From positions 1 to 43,181 of the forward strand of contig JABDKL010000014.1 in assembly GCA_013002225.1 (NCBI GenBank): a stretch of 43,181 nucleotides of DNA, given 5' to 3'. Of this stretch, positions 8,443 to 17,618 are shown one piece after another. The DNA is from Winogradskyella sp. GTDB lineage: Bacteria > Bacteroidota > Bacteroidia > Flavobacteriales > Flavobacteriaceae. The notes beneath the pieces are model-generated. The model did no database searches. It had not been told where the DNA came from and worked only from the letters and a program-made list of their open reading frames with translations. Each line of letters opens with the position of its first letter. Position 1 is the first letter of the stretch. The position numbers and the translations under genes were made by a program.

Positions 8443-8991
8443 ATGCGCTGGTTATCAAAGATTATCTATTTTAAACTATTGGGATGGAAAGTTGTTGGTA
8501 ACACAGACTTTTCTAAAAACTCCGTTAAAAAAGCTGTGATTATAGCAGTACCACACACAAGCTGGCACGATTTCTATATTGGGATCTTATTGAGAAAAAT
8601 TGCAGGAGTAAAAACTAATTTTGTTGCGAAAAAAGAACTGTTTAAATGGCCTTTTGGATACTATTTTAGAGCTGTAGGTGGAAAAGCATTAGACAGAACT
8701 TCTGGTCAGAATAAAGTAGAAGCTATAGCTCAACTTTTTGAAAAGGAAGATGAGTTTAGATTAACGCTTGCACCTGAAGGCACACGCAAAAGAGTAGAAA
8801 ATTGGAAAACAGGATTCTATTATATCGCTAAAAAAGCTAATGTCCCTATTATAATGTTTACGCTAGACTATAAAAATAAGCAAAATAAAGTGTCAGCGCC
8901 TTTTTACCCAACAGATGACATAAATGCAGATTTACGTTTTATGAAATCATTTTTTGAAGGTGTTGAGGGAAAAGTTAAAGCCTACAGCTAA
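8443..8991 (+). CDS. 1-acylglycerol-3-phosphate acyltransferase-like protein (PlsC family)
   Basis: A 182-residue PlsC-type acyltransferase, shorter than classical PlsC (~245 aa). The catalytic HX4D motif is HTSWHD (His38 to Asp43) and the substrate-binding PEGTR is at 111-115, with the LFKWPFGYYFRAVGG block between them. Such short forms move an acyl chain from acyl-ACP or acyl-CoA to a lipid or sugar hydroxyl at the inner membrane. It follows the kdnB-like gene by 1 bp and closes the kdsB operon, so acylation of a lipid A precursor or phospholipid is plausible (inference). A strong terminator stands 100 bp downstream. Confidence 0.85.
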   Translation: MRWLSKIIYFKLLGWKVVGNTDFSKNSVKKAVIIAVPHTSWHDFYIGILLRKIAGVKTNFVAKKELFKWPFGYYFRAVGGKALDRTSGQNKVEAIAQLFEKEDEFRLTLAPEGTRKRVENWKTGFYYIAKKANVPIIMFTLDYKNKQNKVSAPFYPTDDINADLRFMKSFFEGVEGKVKAYS

Positions 8992-9089
8992 ACTCATAAA
9001 TTTGGCATAACATTTGCTCATATATTAGTATAATACAATGAAACATAAAGTAAACTGATAAGTCCCTAAAAAGAAACATTGTTATTGGA

Positions 9090-9120
9090 AAGCTACTTAA
9101 ATTAATAAGTAGCTTTTTTT
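9090..9120 (+). terminator. Rho-independent terminator of the kdsB operon
   Basis: A 10-bp perfect stem, AAGCTACTTA / TAAGTAGCTT, with a 6-base loop, followed directly by a T run. The rest of the 291-bp gap 8992-9282 holds no gene I can support; it contains the leader of the lipoprotein gene and A/T-rich sequence. Confidence 0.85.
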
Positions 9121-9282
9121 GTTTTTAAGGCTATAAACTTATAATCACAATGTTAAATATTTTATAAATTTCAAGGGCTAAAAACCTCTTAGTCAACAAT
9201 TACTAAAATCATTTAATTTCACTTAAAAACTATGTTTTCGTTCTATACGTATATATAGAAACAAACAAAAAAACACAAACTT

Positions 9283-10329
9283 ATGATTATGTTTAAAAAG
9301 AATTTAACGAAAGCAGCCTGCCTTTTAATGACAGTAGGTTTGGGATTTACATCATGTAGTGATGATGATAATTCAAATAATAATGATACTGATACTTCAG
9401 TATCTCTATATGCATCTAATAACTCAGATGGTAACATTTCAATTTATGATTTTGAATCTGACCAAAATGTCAGTTCAAAAACATTGGTAACTACTTCAGT
9501 TGCAGCAGATGGTATTTATTATGATAGCAGTACAAGTTCAGTTTTTCAAGCTTCAAGATCTGGAAATAATCTAGAAGGCTTTGCTAATATCGATCTACTA
9601 ACTTCTGGTAGTGTTTTAACAACTGATTTTATTGGAACCAGTGATATGGACAGTCCAAGAGAGGTTGCTGTTAGTGGTAATTTTTTCGTAGTTGCAGATA
9701 ATGCAGACGTAGATGGCGATGTAAATACGCCAGATGGCAGATTATTTATTTATAATTTCACAGGGGGAAGCTTTACTTTAAGAAATGTGATTACTACAAA
9801 TTTTAAATTATGGGGTATTACATTTGTAAATTCTAACCTTTATGCCGTTGTAGATGCTACTAATGAACTAGCTGTTTTTACAAACTTTTTGTCTAACAAT
9901 GTAGATGCTACAGTAGCTGCGTCTAAAAGAATTGCTATCGAAGGTATTGTGAGAACTCATGGTATTACTTACGATGCAGCCTCAGACACAATGATCATGA
10001 CTGATATAGGTGCAGCTTCAAATACTCAGGATGATGGTGCATTTCACATTATAGAAGGTTTTACAAGTAAGTTCAATGCTGTTGCAGATGGAGGTACGAT
10101 GGTAGTTGCAGGTAATCAGGTGCGAGTAGCCGGAAGTTCTACTTTATTAGGAAACCCTGTAGATGTGGCTTACGATTCTCAAAATAGAGTTGTATACATT
10201 GCAGAAGCCGGAAATGGTGGGGGAAGAATTTTATCTTTTAGCAATTTCGATTTCTCAACAGGTGGTAATATTGCGCCAACTTTTAATAGTTCGCTTGCAT
10301 CTGCTTCCTCAGTTTATTTAGATAAATAG
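9283..10329 (+). CDS. Lipoprotein with predicted beta-propeller fold
   Basis: A 348-residue lipoprotein. The signal peptide ends in the lipobox FTSC (Cys25 from the first ATG, Cys23 from the in-frame ATG at 9289), followed by an acidic SDDDNSNNND linker, typical of surface or outer-membrane lipoproteins in Bacteroidota. The mature protein is built from repeating blocks of about 45-50 residues: SLYASNNSDGNISIYDF, FVVADNADVDGDVNTPDGRLFIYNF, NLYAVVDATNELAVFTNF, VVYIAEAGNGGGRILSFSNF. That pattern fits a six- or seven-bladed propeller of the NHL/YncE kind. No catalytic residues are recognised; ligand or partner binding outside the cell is the likely role. It is monocistronic, with its own terminator. 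Confidence 0.8.
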   Translation: MIMFKKNLTKAACLLMTVGLGFTSCSDDDNSNNNDTDTSVSLYASNNSDGNISIYDFESDQNVSSKTLVTTSVAADGIYYDSSTSSVFQASRSGNNLEGFANIDLLTSGSVLTTDFIGTSDMDSPREVAVSGNFFVVADNADVDGDVNTPDGRLFIYNFTGGSFTLRNVITTNFKLWGITFVNSNLYAVVDATNELAVFTNFLSNNVDATVAASKRIAIEGIVRTHGITYDAASDTMIMTDIGAASNTQDDGAFHIIEGFTSKFNAVADGGTMVVAGNQVRVAGSSTLLGNPVDVAYDSQNRVVYIAEAGNGGGRILSFSNFDFSTGGNIAPTFNSSLASASSVYLDK

Positions 10330-10350
10330 TATTGCTTACAAATTCAAGGA

Positions 10351-10383
10351 AAGAGCTGTTATTTTATAACAGCTCTTTTTTTT
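10351..10383. terminator. Bidirectional terminator between convergent genes
   Basis: Perfect 11-bp stem AAGAGCTGTTA / TAACAGCTCTT with a TTTTA loop, a T run on the right and A-rich sequence on the left. It follows the lipoprotein gene and overlaps the last codons of the convergent gene that ends at 10364. Confidence 0.85.
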
Positions 10384-10837
10384 GAATATACTTATCCACT
10401 AGATGATTTGTCTGGTGGTTTAATTTAGATTTAAAAAAATGGGTTTTGCCCATTATAAAACCTGTAACTCCAAAGGCTTGAGTTGCCCATTTGTGTAAGC
10501 TAAATTTATCAGTATGTTTAATTATTAAACCGTCTTTGAACTCAAATGTGGCATTTATCTTGTTATGTATTTTTTTTCCGGTCTTACTAAATATATAAAA
10601 AGCCTCCCATTGTGCGGTTCCTTCTGTATCTGAAACTTTTATATTATATACATTTACTTTAAAATCTTTGTCTTTTTGATTTTCGCACAACATTTGCCAC
10701 ATAGCTCTAGCTCTGTCTCCTTCCAAAACCCCAAAAGCAGGATCTTCAAAGACAACATCCTTATGATAACAAGCCACCATTGTATTAGCATCTAATTGAT
10801 CGAAGGCATTATAAAATCTTTTGATTAATTCTTTCAT
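10364..10837 (-). CDS. NTF2-like / SnoaL-like domain protein
   Basis: A 157-residue protein of the nuclear transport factor 2-like superfamily. The N-terminus KRFYNAFDQLDANTMVACYHKDVVFEDPAFG is the standard opening (helix, then the strand with an acidic pair), and the WQMLCENQKD, TAQWEAFYIFSKTGKKIHNKI and FEFKDGLIIKHTDKFSLHKW segments complete the cone-shaped fold. Members are steroid isomerases, polyketide cyclases or non-enzymatic small-molecule binders, so no reaction can be assigned. The protein is cytosolic: no signal peptide. A basic ~30-residue C-terminal extension reaches into the shared terminator. Confidence 0.85.
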   Translation of the reverse strand: MKELIKRFYNAFDQLDANTMVACYHKDVVFEDPAFGVLEGDRARAMWQMLCENQKDKDFKVNVYNIKVSDTEGTAQWEAFYIFSKTGKKIHNKINATFEFKDGLIIKHTDKFSLHKWATQAFGVTGFIMGKTHFFKSKLNHQTNHLVDKYIQKKELL

Positions 10838-11080
10838 ATTTTTTATTAATCCATAATAAAACCTTAGACCTAGAAATTACGTAAGTAAGATAGTAACATT
10901 TATTGTTGTTGCTTTGGTAATTTAGATTAAAATGTATTACGTTTAAATTGTTAATTGCTATGAAAGAGAAGGGTCGCTTAGAAATAGGTGACCATTTTTT
11001 TAGCGTATTTTACTTGCTTTATTTGCTTATTAGAACCGCCAAGTATATAGGCATAATATAAGAATCAGTAATTTTTATAT

Positions 11081-12172
11081 TTAACTTTTAATTTTTTCCA
11101 TTATGAGACGAAGCTTGGCATATAAATAAGCGTTTGTTCTTGTATAGTAAAATGAGATTATACACACAACTACTATAAAGAGAAGTGCACCTATAGCGGC
11201 TTCCCAAGGAATTAAAGCTCTTCCGATTAATTTGTTTAAGCCTAAGCCTGTAAAGCTGCCATATATAACTATAAAATGAATGATATAAATGGATAAAGTT
11301 TTCTGGCCTATTTTTAAAATTAAGGGCTGCTTGATGAGTGATTCGACCAAATAAAATAGGGCAAACAAAACAAGAACATTACCTAATCGCGTAAAAAGGT
11401 AATTAAAATAAGCTACGTCTTTTAAAAGCTCAAAGTCTATTTTGAAATAGAGCTGCATAAAGAACCAGGAGGAGTAATGTATTAAAAGCATACCAATTAT
11501 TAATAATCCAACAATTGTAGCCATTTTAAATTTAGGACGTTCCAGATATTTATAAAAAAGCGTTGCTAAAAAAGCACCATAACATACATAACCAAACCAA
11601 GGGATTATGGTAAAAATAGAGCCATCTGCTTTGCTTATATAATTGGACAAAATTAGCGGTATTTCACCTAGGTCTAAACTTCTGTAATAAGGTTCAGTGA
11701 TGAAAATGAAGGTACCTGAAAACACCATTAGTAAAGAAAATAGGGTTGTATTGGTTAGCAGTATCTTGTAAATAAGTACTATTAAAATTAAGGAGAGACC
11801 AATACATTGTAAGACATCAACGACAAAAAAAGAATTACTAAAATTACCTGCTAGCCATTGTAAAATTGGCAATCGCAGCGCATATCCAATGCCAATAAGC
11901 ATTAATCCACGTGTAATGCCTTTTCTTATACGTTGATTTACCAAGCCTTTATGCTTAGCTTTTATAAGTAAGTAAGTAAATATAAGTCCAGAAATTGTAA
12001 AGAATGTAGGTGCAGTAATACCTCTAAAATATTTCCAGCAATTGAATATAACACTGCTTTCATCTCTGTAAGAAACATCCATTAGCGTATCAATAAAATG
12101 CCCTTGCAACATCATCAATATAGCAAAGGCTCTTACAGCATCAATAAAATATAAGCGTTTTGTGGTACTCAA
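11081..12172 (-). CDS. Multi-pass acyltransferase-like membrane protein (HGSNAT/DUF1624 type)
   Basis: A 363-residue protein with about ten transmembrane helices. The N-terminus RLYFIDAVRAFAILMMLQGH followed by FRGITAPTFFTISGLIF is the pattern of the heparan-alpha-glucosaminide N-acetyltransferase catalytic domain (DUF1624) and related acyltransferase-3 proteins; the His in QGHFID is the conserved, possibly catalytic one. Such proteins carry acyl groups across the inner membrane onto sugars. The final helices (SIYIIHFIVIYGSF) also resemble acyltransferase 3. It is divergent from the AGCS symporter operon, with a TAnnTTTG element just upstream. The substrate is unknown. Confidence 0.75.
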   Translation of the reverse strand: MSTTKRLYFIDAVRAFAILMMLQGHFIDTLMDVSYRDESSVIFNCWKYFRGITAPTFFTISGLIFTYLLIKAKHKGLVNQRIRKGITRGLMLIGIGYALRLPILQWLAGNFSNSFFVVDVLQCIGLSLILIVLIYKILLTNTTLFSLLMVFSGTFIFITEPYYRSLDLGEIPLILSNYISKADGSIFTIIPWFGYVCYGAFLATLFYKYLERPKFKMATIVGLLIIGMLLIHYSSWFFMQLYFKIDFELLKDVAYFNYLFTRLGNVLVLFALFYLVESLIKQPLILKIGQKTLSIYIIHFIVIYGSFTGLGLNKLIGRALIPWEAAIGALLFIVVVCIISFYYTRTNAYLYAKLRLIMEKIKS

Positions 12173-12190
12173 TTAATGGTGATTGAGTTG

Positions 12191-12198
12191 CAAAGGTA
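12191..12198 (-). promoter_or_regulatory. Putative -7 element for the acyltransferase-like gene
   Basis: On the minus strand the bases read TACCTTTG, an exact TAnnTTTG match, 19 bp upstream of the start at 12172. There is no clear -33 TTG at 19-21 bp. Confidence 0.4.
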
Positions 12199-12346
12199 AT
12201 ATTTAGAAACAAATATGATATTGGTATTATAATTACCTAAATGCGAATTTTAAAATAACTGAAAATTAATAAGTTAACCATTAATATTATAACTTGTTGT
12301 GATTAATGTAGTTTAAAATGTGTTGGGTTTAGTACATTTATAGTCT

Positions 12347-13738
12347 ATGGAATTGCTCAACCAACTACTCTCTGATTTTTCATCATTTGCCTGGGGATTA
12401 CCCCTTTTAATATTACTTATTGGTGGTGGATTGTATTTATTAATCCGTTCTCAATTTTTACCTTTTCGATATTTAGGTCATGCTCTTAATATATTACGTG
12501 GAAAGTATGACGACCCTAATGATCCAGGTCAAATTTCTCACTTTCAGGCATTAACAACAGCCTTGTCAGCAACTGTTGGCATGGGAAATATTGCAGGTGT
12601 CGCCGTTGCTATTTCTATTGGGGGACCTGGTGCCGTATTTTGGATGTGGGTAAGTGCAGTAATTGGTATGTCCACTAAGTTTTTTACATCAACCTTAGCT
12701 ATTTTATATCGTGGAAGGGATAGTGCAGGCGAAATACAAGGGGGGCCAATGTATTTTATCACAGAAGGCCTGGGTAAGTCGTGGAAGCCTTTGGCTGTGT
12801 TTTTTAGCTTATGTGGTCTAATAGGTGCTTTGCCAGTATTTAACGTGAACCAGTTAACTCAGGCGTTGAATGATATTTTGTTAATTCCAAATGGTGTCGA
12901 GGTAAATTTAATGTCTAATCTTATCATTGGTTTTATTTTAGTGAGTATTACAGCTCTGGTAATTATTGGGGGAATTAAACGCATAGGTAATGTGGCATCG
13001 CGATTGGTGCCAAGTATGGTCGTACTGTATTTTGTATTAGTTGTGATTATTTTAATAGCACACAAGGACGTTTTATTATATTATCTAAAACTGATTTTTA
13101 CCGATGCGTTTGCAGCAAATTATTACCCAAAGGACGATACTTTTTTAGGTGGAGTTTTAGGAGCTTTAATTCTTCATGGTATTAAACGAGGCGCATTTTC
13201 TAATGAGGCAGGAATCGGAACTGCACCGATGGCACACGGTGCGGCAAAAACTGATGAGCCTGTAAGAGAAGGTTTGGTAGCTATGCTCGGCCCTGCAATT
13301 GATACATTAATCGTTTGTACGTTAACCGCTTTAGCAATTCTAGTCACGGGTGTTTGGGAAACTACTTCCGATAATGGTGTAAGTCTTACTGCCTCTGCTT
13401 TTGGTAATGTAATGCCAACGTATGGGAAGTACGCCTTACTGATTTGTATTACTGTTTTTAGTATGAGCTCCTTGTTTTCCTATTCGTATTATGGTACTAA
13501 ATGTATGTCCTTTTTATTCGGGGTAGACAAAAAGCATTATTATAATTACTTTTATATTATAAGCATTTTCCTCGGTGCTACTACAAGCCTTAGTATGATG
13601 ATTAATCTCATCGATGGTGTATTTGCTTTTATGGCTATTCCAACCATGGTTGCAACTATCATTCTAGCACCTAAGGTAGTTAAGGAATTAAAGGCTTATA
13701 CTAAGCGATTAAAACTAAATAGAAATGAAAATAATTAA
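12347..13738 (+). CDS. Sodium:alanine symporter family protein (AGCS)
   Basis: A 463-residue sodium-coupled amino acid carrier with about ten to eleven transmembrane helices. The family signatures are ALTTALSATVGMGNIAGVAVA (helix 2 sodium/substrate site), GGPGAVFWMWVSA, GGPMYFI and the SNEAGIGTAPMAHGAA block. AGCS members take up alanine or glycine with sodium; the exact substrate cannot be read here. The small symporter subunit gene starts inside its last 14 bases, so this is the first gene of a four-gene operon ending with acetyl-CoA synthetase. That context hints at uptake of carbon substrates feeding acetyl-CoA. Confidence 0.9.
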   Translation: MELLNQLLSDFSSFAWGLPLLILLIGGGLYLLIRSQFLPFRYLGHALNILRGKYDDPNDPGQISHFQALTTALSATVGMGNIAGVAVAISIGGPGAVFWMWVSAVIGMSTKFFTSTLAILYRGRDSAGEIQGGPMYFITEGLGKSWKPLAVFFSLCGLIGALPVFNVNQLTQALNDILLIPNGVEVNLMSNLIIGFILVSITALVIIGGIKRIGNVASRLVPSMVVLYFVLVVIILIAHKDVLLYYLKLIFTDAFAANYYPKDDTFLGGVLGALILHGIKRGAFSNEAGIGTAPMAHGAAKTDEPVREGLVAMLGPAIDTLIVCTLTALAILVTGVWETTSDNGVSLTASAFGNVMPTYGKYALLICITVFSMSSLFSYSYYGTKCMSFLFGVDKKHYYNYFYIISIFLGATTSLSMMINLIDGVFAFMAIPTMVATIILAPKVVKELKAYTKRLKLNRNENN

Positions 13739-13979
13739 TGCCAAATCCTATTGGCGAACTAACATTAAGTACGTTCTCATACTATTAGCTGTTTGGTTTG
13801 CTGTGTCTTATGGGGCAGGAATTTTACTTAAGGATCAATTAAATACCATAAAAATCGGCGGTTTTAAACTGGGTTTTTGGTTTGCCCAACAAGGCTCAAT
13901 GTATGTTTTTGTTATTCTCATTTTCGTTTATGTTAGATTAATGAACCAACTCGATAAAAAGTATGGCTATGACGAATAG
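13725..13979 (+). CDS. DUF4212 protein, small subunit of a sodium:solute symporter
   Basis: An 84-residue membrane protein with two helices (about residues 15-35 and 50-72). The AKSYWRTNIKYVLILLAVWF opening, GFWFAQQGSMYVFV and the RLMNQLDKKYG tail are the signature of the DUF4212/putative sodium symporter small subunit, which is always encoded next to a matching SSS-family large subunit, as here. It overlaps the AGCS gene by 14 bp and its end lies 10 bp before the preferred start of the large subunit. It probably forms an inner-membrane complex with that protein. Confidence 0.88.
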   Translation: MKIINAKSYWRTNIKYVLILLAVWFAVSYGAGILLKDQLNTIKIGGFKLGFWFAQQGSMYVFVILIFVYVRLMNQLDKKYGYDE

Positions 13980-13989
13980 GATTTTATTA

Positions 13990-15699
13990 ATGTCTGATAT
14001 AGACGTACAAACCTGGACTTATATTTTAGTCGGTATAACGTTTACATTATATATTGGTATTGCCATTTGGTCGAGAGCAGGTTCAACAAAAGATTTTTAT
14101 GTGGCAGGTGGTGGTGTATCACCTTTAGCCAACGGCATGGCCACTGCAGCAGATTGGATGAGCGCAGCTTCATTTATCTCAATGGCTGGAATAATTTCAT
14201 TTGCTGGTTATGACGGTGCTGTTTATTTGATGGGTTGGACAGGTGGTTATGTGTTGCTCGCTTTACTTTTAGCTCCGTATTTACGAAAGTTTGGAAAGTT
14301 TACCGTTCCGGATTTTATTGGTGATCGCTATTACTCTAAAACCGCGCGTATTGTTGCTGTGTTTTGTGCATTATTAGTATCATTTACTTATGTCGCTGGC
14401 CAAATGCGTGGCGTAGGTATTGTATTTTCAAGATTTCTCGAAGTCGATATTAATACAGGAGTCATCATTGGTATGCTTATTGTTTTGTTTTATGCCGTTC
14501 TGGGTGGAATGAAAGGAATTACCTATACACAGGTTGCGCAATACTGTGTTTTGATTTTTGCCTTTATGGTGCCAGCTATATTTATCTCTATACAAATGAC
14601 AGGTAACCCAATTCCCCAATTGGGATTTGGTGCAGAATTGAATGATGGTTCTGGGACATATTTATTAGACAAATTAGATGGACTGAGTACAGAACTCGGT
14701 TTTGCAGAGTATACAGAAGGCTCTAAATCTATGATAGATGTTTTCGCGATCACATTCGCATTAATGGTTGGTACCGCTGGATTGCCTCATGTTATTGTTC
14801 GATTTTTTACTGTGAAACGAGTTAAAGATGCGCGTAAATCTGCTGGAATTGCTTTATTGCTCATCGTCATTCTATATACTACAGCACCTGCTGTTGCAGC
14901 GTTTGCACGAACTAATATGATTGAAACCGTTTCTAACCAACCCTATGCAAATGTTCCGGAGTGGTTTAAAAAATGGGAAGCAACCGAACTTATAAAGTTT
15001 AACGATAAAAACAGCGATGGCTTAATTAGTTATGTTGGCGATGAATCTAAAAACGAATTAATTGTCGATAGAGATATTATGGTATTGGCCAATCCAGAGA
15101 TTGCAAAGTTACCAAACTGGGTAATAGCTTTAGTTGCAGCTGGCGGATTGGCAGCAGCGTTATCTACAGCAGCAGGATTATTATTGGTCATCTCTTCATC
15201 TGTGTCTCACGATTTAATCAAGAAAATTATAAAACCTTCAATTTCTGAAAAAGGTGAATTAATTGCAGCACGTTTATCTGCTGTTGGTGCTGTATGTGTT
15301 GCCGGTTATTTTGGTATTAATCCACCTGGTTTTGTTGCTGCTGTCGTTGCCCTGGCATTTGGCCTGGCGGCTGCATCCTTTTTTCCTGCTATAATACTTG
15401 GTATTTTCTATAAGCGTATGAATAAGGAAGGGGCGATTGCAGGTATGTTAGTTGGGATATTCAGTATGTTGTTATATATGATGAAATACAAATTAGGCTG
15501 GTTTGACGATGTATTGCCACATAAAAGTGAGTGGTGGTTTGGAATTTCGCCCGAAGGATTTGGAACTATCGCGATGATGCTTAACTTTATCGTATCAATC
15601 ACGATAACGAAATTCACTAAAGCACCACCAAAATCGGTTCAAGATATTGTAGATCATATAAGAATACCGAGTGGAGCGGATGATGCGGTTCAACATTAA
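13990..15699 (+). CDS. Sodium:solute symporter family protein, large subunit (SSS)
   Basis: A 569-residue SSS transporter with about 13 helices, of the type partnered with DUF4212 and similar to acetate permease ActP. The segments KDFYVAGGGVSPLANGMATAADWMSAASFI, GLPHVIVRFFTV and GGLAAALSTAAGLLLVISSSVSHDL are family landmarks. A loop around residues 320-365 (NDKNSDGLISYVGDESKNE) is specific to this subfamily. I place the start at ATG 13990; in-frame ATGs at 13963 and 13969 would overlap the small subunit gene and add nothing conserved. The acs gene follows 5 bp after the stop, so acetate or another short carboxylate is a likely substrate (inference). Confidence 0.88.
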   Translation: MSDIDVQTWTYILVGITFTLYIGIAIWSRAGSTKDFYVAGGGVSPLANGMATAADWMSAASFISMAGIISFAGYDGAVYLMGWTGGYVLLALLLAPYLRKFGKFTVPDFIGDRYYSKTARIVAVFCALLVSFTYVAGQMRGVGIVFSRFLEVDINTGVIIGMLIVLFYAVLGGMKGITYTQVAQYCVLIFAFMVPAIFISIQMTGNPIPQLGFGAELNDGSGTYLLDKLDGLSTELGFAEYTEGSKSMIDVFAITFALMVGTAGLPHVIVRFFTVKRVKDARKSAGIALLLIVILYTTAPAVAAFARTNMIETVSNQPYANVPEWFKKWEATELIKFNDKNSDGLISYVGDESKNELIVDRDIMVLANPEIAKLPNWVIALVAAGGLAAALSTAAGLLLVISSSVSHDLIKKIIKPSISEKGELIAARLSAVGAVCVAGYFGINPPGFVAAVVALAFGLAAASFFPAIILGIFYKRMNKEGAIAGMLVGIFSMLLYMMKYKLGWFDDVLPHKSEWWFGISPEGFGTIAMMLNFIVSITITKFTKAPPKSVQDIVDHIRIPSGADDAVQH

Positions 15700-15704
15700 A
15701 TAGC

Positions 15705-17612
15705 ATGAGTAATTATCACATTAAACAATTTGAAGAGTATTTCCAGGTTTATAAAAAATCTGTTAATCAACCTGAACAATTTTGGGAAGAAATAGCTGAA
15801 GAACATTTTGTCTGGCGAAAAAAATGGAATAATGTTTTAAGCTGGGATTTTAAAAAACCAGAAGTAAAATGGTTTGAAGGTGCTCAACTCAATATTACCG
15901 AAAACTGTTTAGATAGACATTTAAGAACAAAAGGTGATAAAACAGCGATTCTTTTTGAACCTAATGATCCAAAAGATCAAGCAGAGCATATAACCTACAA
16001 ACAGTTGCACGAACGCGTTTGTAAGTTTGCCAATGTGCTTAAAGAAAAGGGCATTCAAAAAGGGGATAGGATTTGTATCTATTTACCGATGATTCCAGAG
16101 TTGGCCATATCTGTTTTGGCATGTGCCAGAATAGGAGCGATTCATTCTGTCGTATTTGCAGGCTTTTCTGCAACTGCCCTCTCAACCCGAATTAATGATT
16201 GTGATGCTAAAATGGTTATTACTTCAGATGGGTCTTATCGAGGGGCGAAAACTATTGATTTAAAAAGTATTGTAGATGAAGCTTTAGAAGATTGCCCGAA
16301 TGTAGAATCGGTTTTGGTGGCAAAGCATATACATTCAGATGTAAAAATGAAAGAAGGTCGTGATTATTGGTTACAACCACTATTAGATGATGCTTATAAA
16401 GATTTTCCTGTAGAGATTATGGATGCAGAAGACCCCTTGTTTATATTATATACATCAGGCTCTACCGGAAAGCCAAAAGGTATGGTACATTCTTCTGCTG
16501 GTTATATGATATATGCGGCTTACACCTTTAAAAATGTATTTCAGTATAATAATGATGATATCTATTGGTGTACTGCAGACATTGGTTGGATAACAGGTCA
16601 TAGTTACATTGTATATGGACCTCTAGCCAATGGTGCAACAACGGTAATGTTTGAGGGGGTACCGAGCTATCCAGATTTTGGTCGCTTTTGGGATATTGTA
16701 GAAAAGCATAAAGTTACACAGTTTTATACAGCACCAACAGCTATAAGAGCGTTGGCAAAACAAGGCACTGAGTTTGTTGAGAAATACGATTTGTCATCGC
16801 TTAAAGTCTTAGGCACAGTAGGTGAACCCATTAATGAAGAGGCCTGGCATTGGTACAATGAAAATATAGGTAAGAAGAAAAGCCCCATTGTAGATACATG
16901 GTGGCAAACAGAGACTGGCGGGATTATGATCACACCAATTCCTTTTTCTACACCAACAAAACCTACCTATGCGACGTTGCCGTTTATAGGTGTTCAACCT
17001 GCTTTAATGGACGAAAACGGAACGGAAATAAAAGGTAACCAGGTCGATGGTCGCTTATGTATTAAATTTCCATGGCCAGGTATTGCACGTACCATCTGGG
17101 GAAATCATCAGCGTTATAAAGACACTTATTTTTCGGCTTTTGATAATATGTACTTTACTGGTGATGGTGCACTTAGAGATGAGGTTGGCTATTACAGGAT
17201 CACAGGACGTGTAGATGATGTTATTATAGTTTCTGGTCATAATCTTGGTACTGCGCCGATTGAAGACGCAATTAATGAGCATCAAGCTGTGGCAGAGTCT
17301 GCAATTGTAGGCTTTCCTCACGATGTTAAAGGAAACGCCTTATATGGATATATCACACTAAAAGAGAGTGGGGAAAGCCGAAATCACGATAACTTAAGAA
17401 AAGAAATCAATCAATTAATAACAGACCGAATAGGACCAATTGCTAAACTCGACAAAATTCAGTTTACAAATGGATTACCAAAAACTCGTTCAGGAAAAAT
17501 AATGCGACGAATATTAAGGAAAATTGCTTGTAATGAAACAGATCAGCTTGGCGATACAAGTACATTGTTAAACCCTGAAGTGGTTGAGGACATAATCAAT
17601 AATACGCTTTAA
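15705..17612 (+). CDS. acs: Acetate--CoA ligase (acetyl-CoA synthetase)
   Basis: A 635-residue AMP-forming acetyl-CoA synthetase: acetate + ATP + CoA gives acetyl-CoA + AMP + PPi. The P-loop TSGSTGKPKG is at 250-259, the acetate-pocket/adenylate motif TWWQTETGG is near 400, and the conserved lysine that is acetylated for control in other species is Lys598 in RSGKIMRR. N-terminal ACAS domain and length are normal. It ends the symporter operon; together the genes suggest scavenging of acetate or of compounds degraded to it. Directly convergent is the 49-residue basic protein, only 6 bp away. Confidence 0.95.
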   Translation: MSNYHIKQFEEYFQVYKKSVNQPEQFWEEIAEEHFVWRKKWNNVLSWDFKKPEVKWFEGAQLNITENCLDRHLRTKGDKTAILFEPNDPKDQAEHITYKQLHERVCKFANVLKEKGIQKGDRICIYLPMIPELAISVLACARIGAIHSVVFAGFSATALSTRINDCDAKMVITSDGSYRGAKTIDLKSIVDEALEDCPNVESVLVAKHIHSDVKMKEGRDYWLQPLLDDAYKDFPVEIMDAEDPLFILYTSGSTGKPKGMVHSSAGYMIYAAYTFKNVFQYNNDDIYWCTADIGWITGHSYIVYGPLANGATTVMFEGVPSYPDFGRFWDIVEKHKVTQFYTAPTAIRALAKQGTEFVEKYDLSSLKVLGTVGEPINEEAWHWYNENIGKKKSPIVDTWWQTETGGIMITPIPFSTPTKPTYATLPFIGVQPALMDENGTEIKGNQVDGRLCIKFPWPGIARTIWGNHQRYKDTYFSAFDNMYFTGDGALRDEVGYYRITGRVDDVIIVSGHNLGTAPIEDAINEHQAVAESAIVGFPHDVKGNALYGYITLKESGESRNHDNLRKEINQLITDRIGPIAKLDKIQFTNGLPKTRSGKIMRRILRKIACNETDQLGDTSTLLNPEVVEDIINNTL

Positions 17613-17618
17613 TACCAA

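Noticed and set aside
10960-11061. 33-codon plus-strand ORF (MKEKGRLEIGDHFF...) between two minus-strand genes
   Set aside because: It has a hydrophobic middle but no recognisable family, no clear promoter and is short enough to occur by chance in AT-rich DNA. The 243-bp gap otherwise shows nothing I can support.
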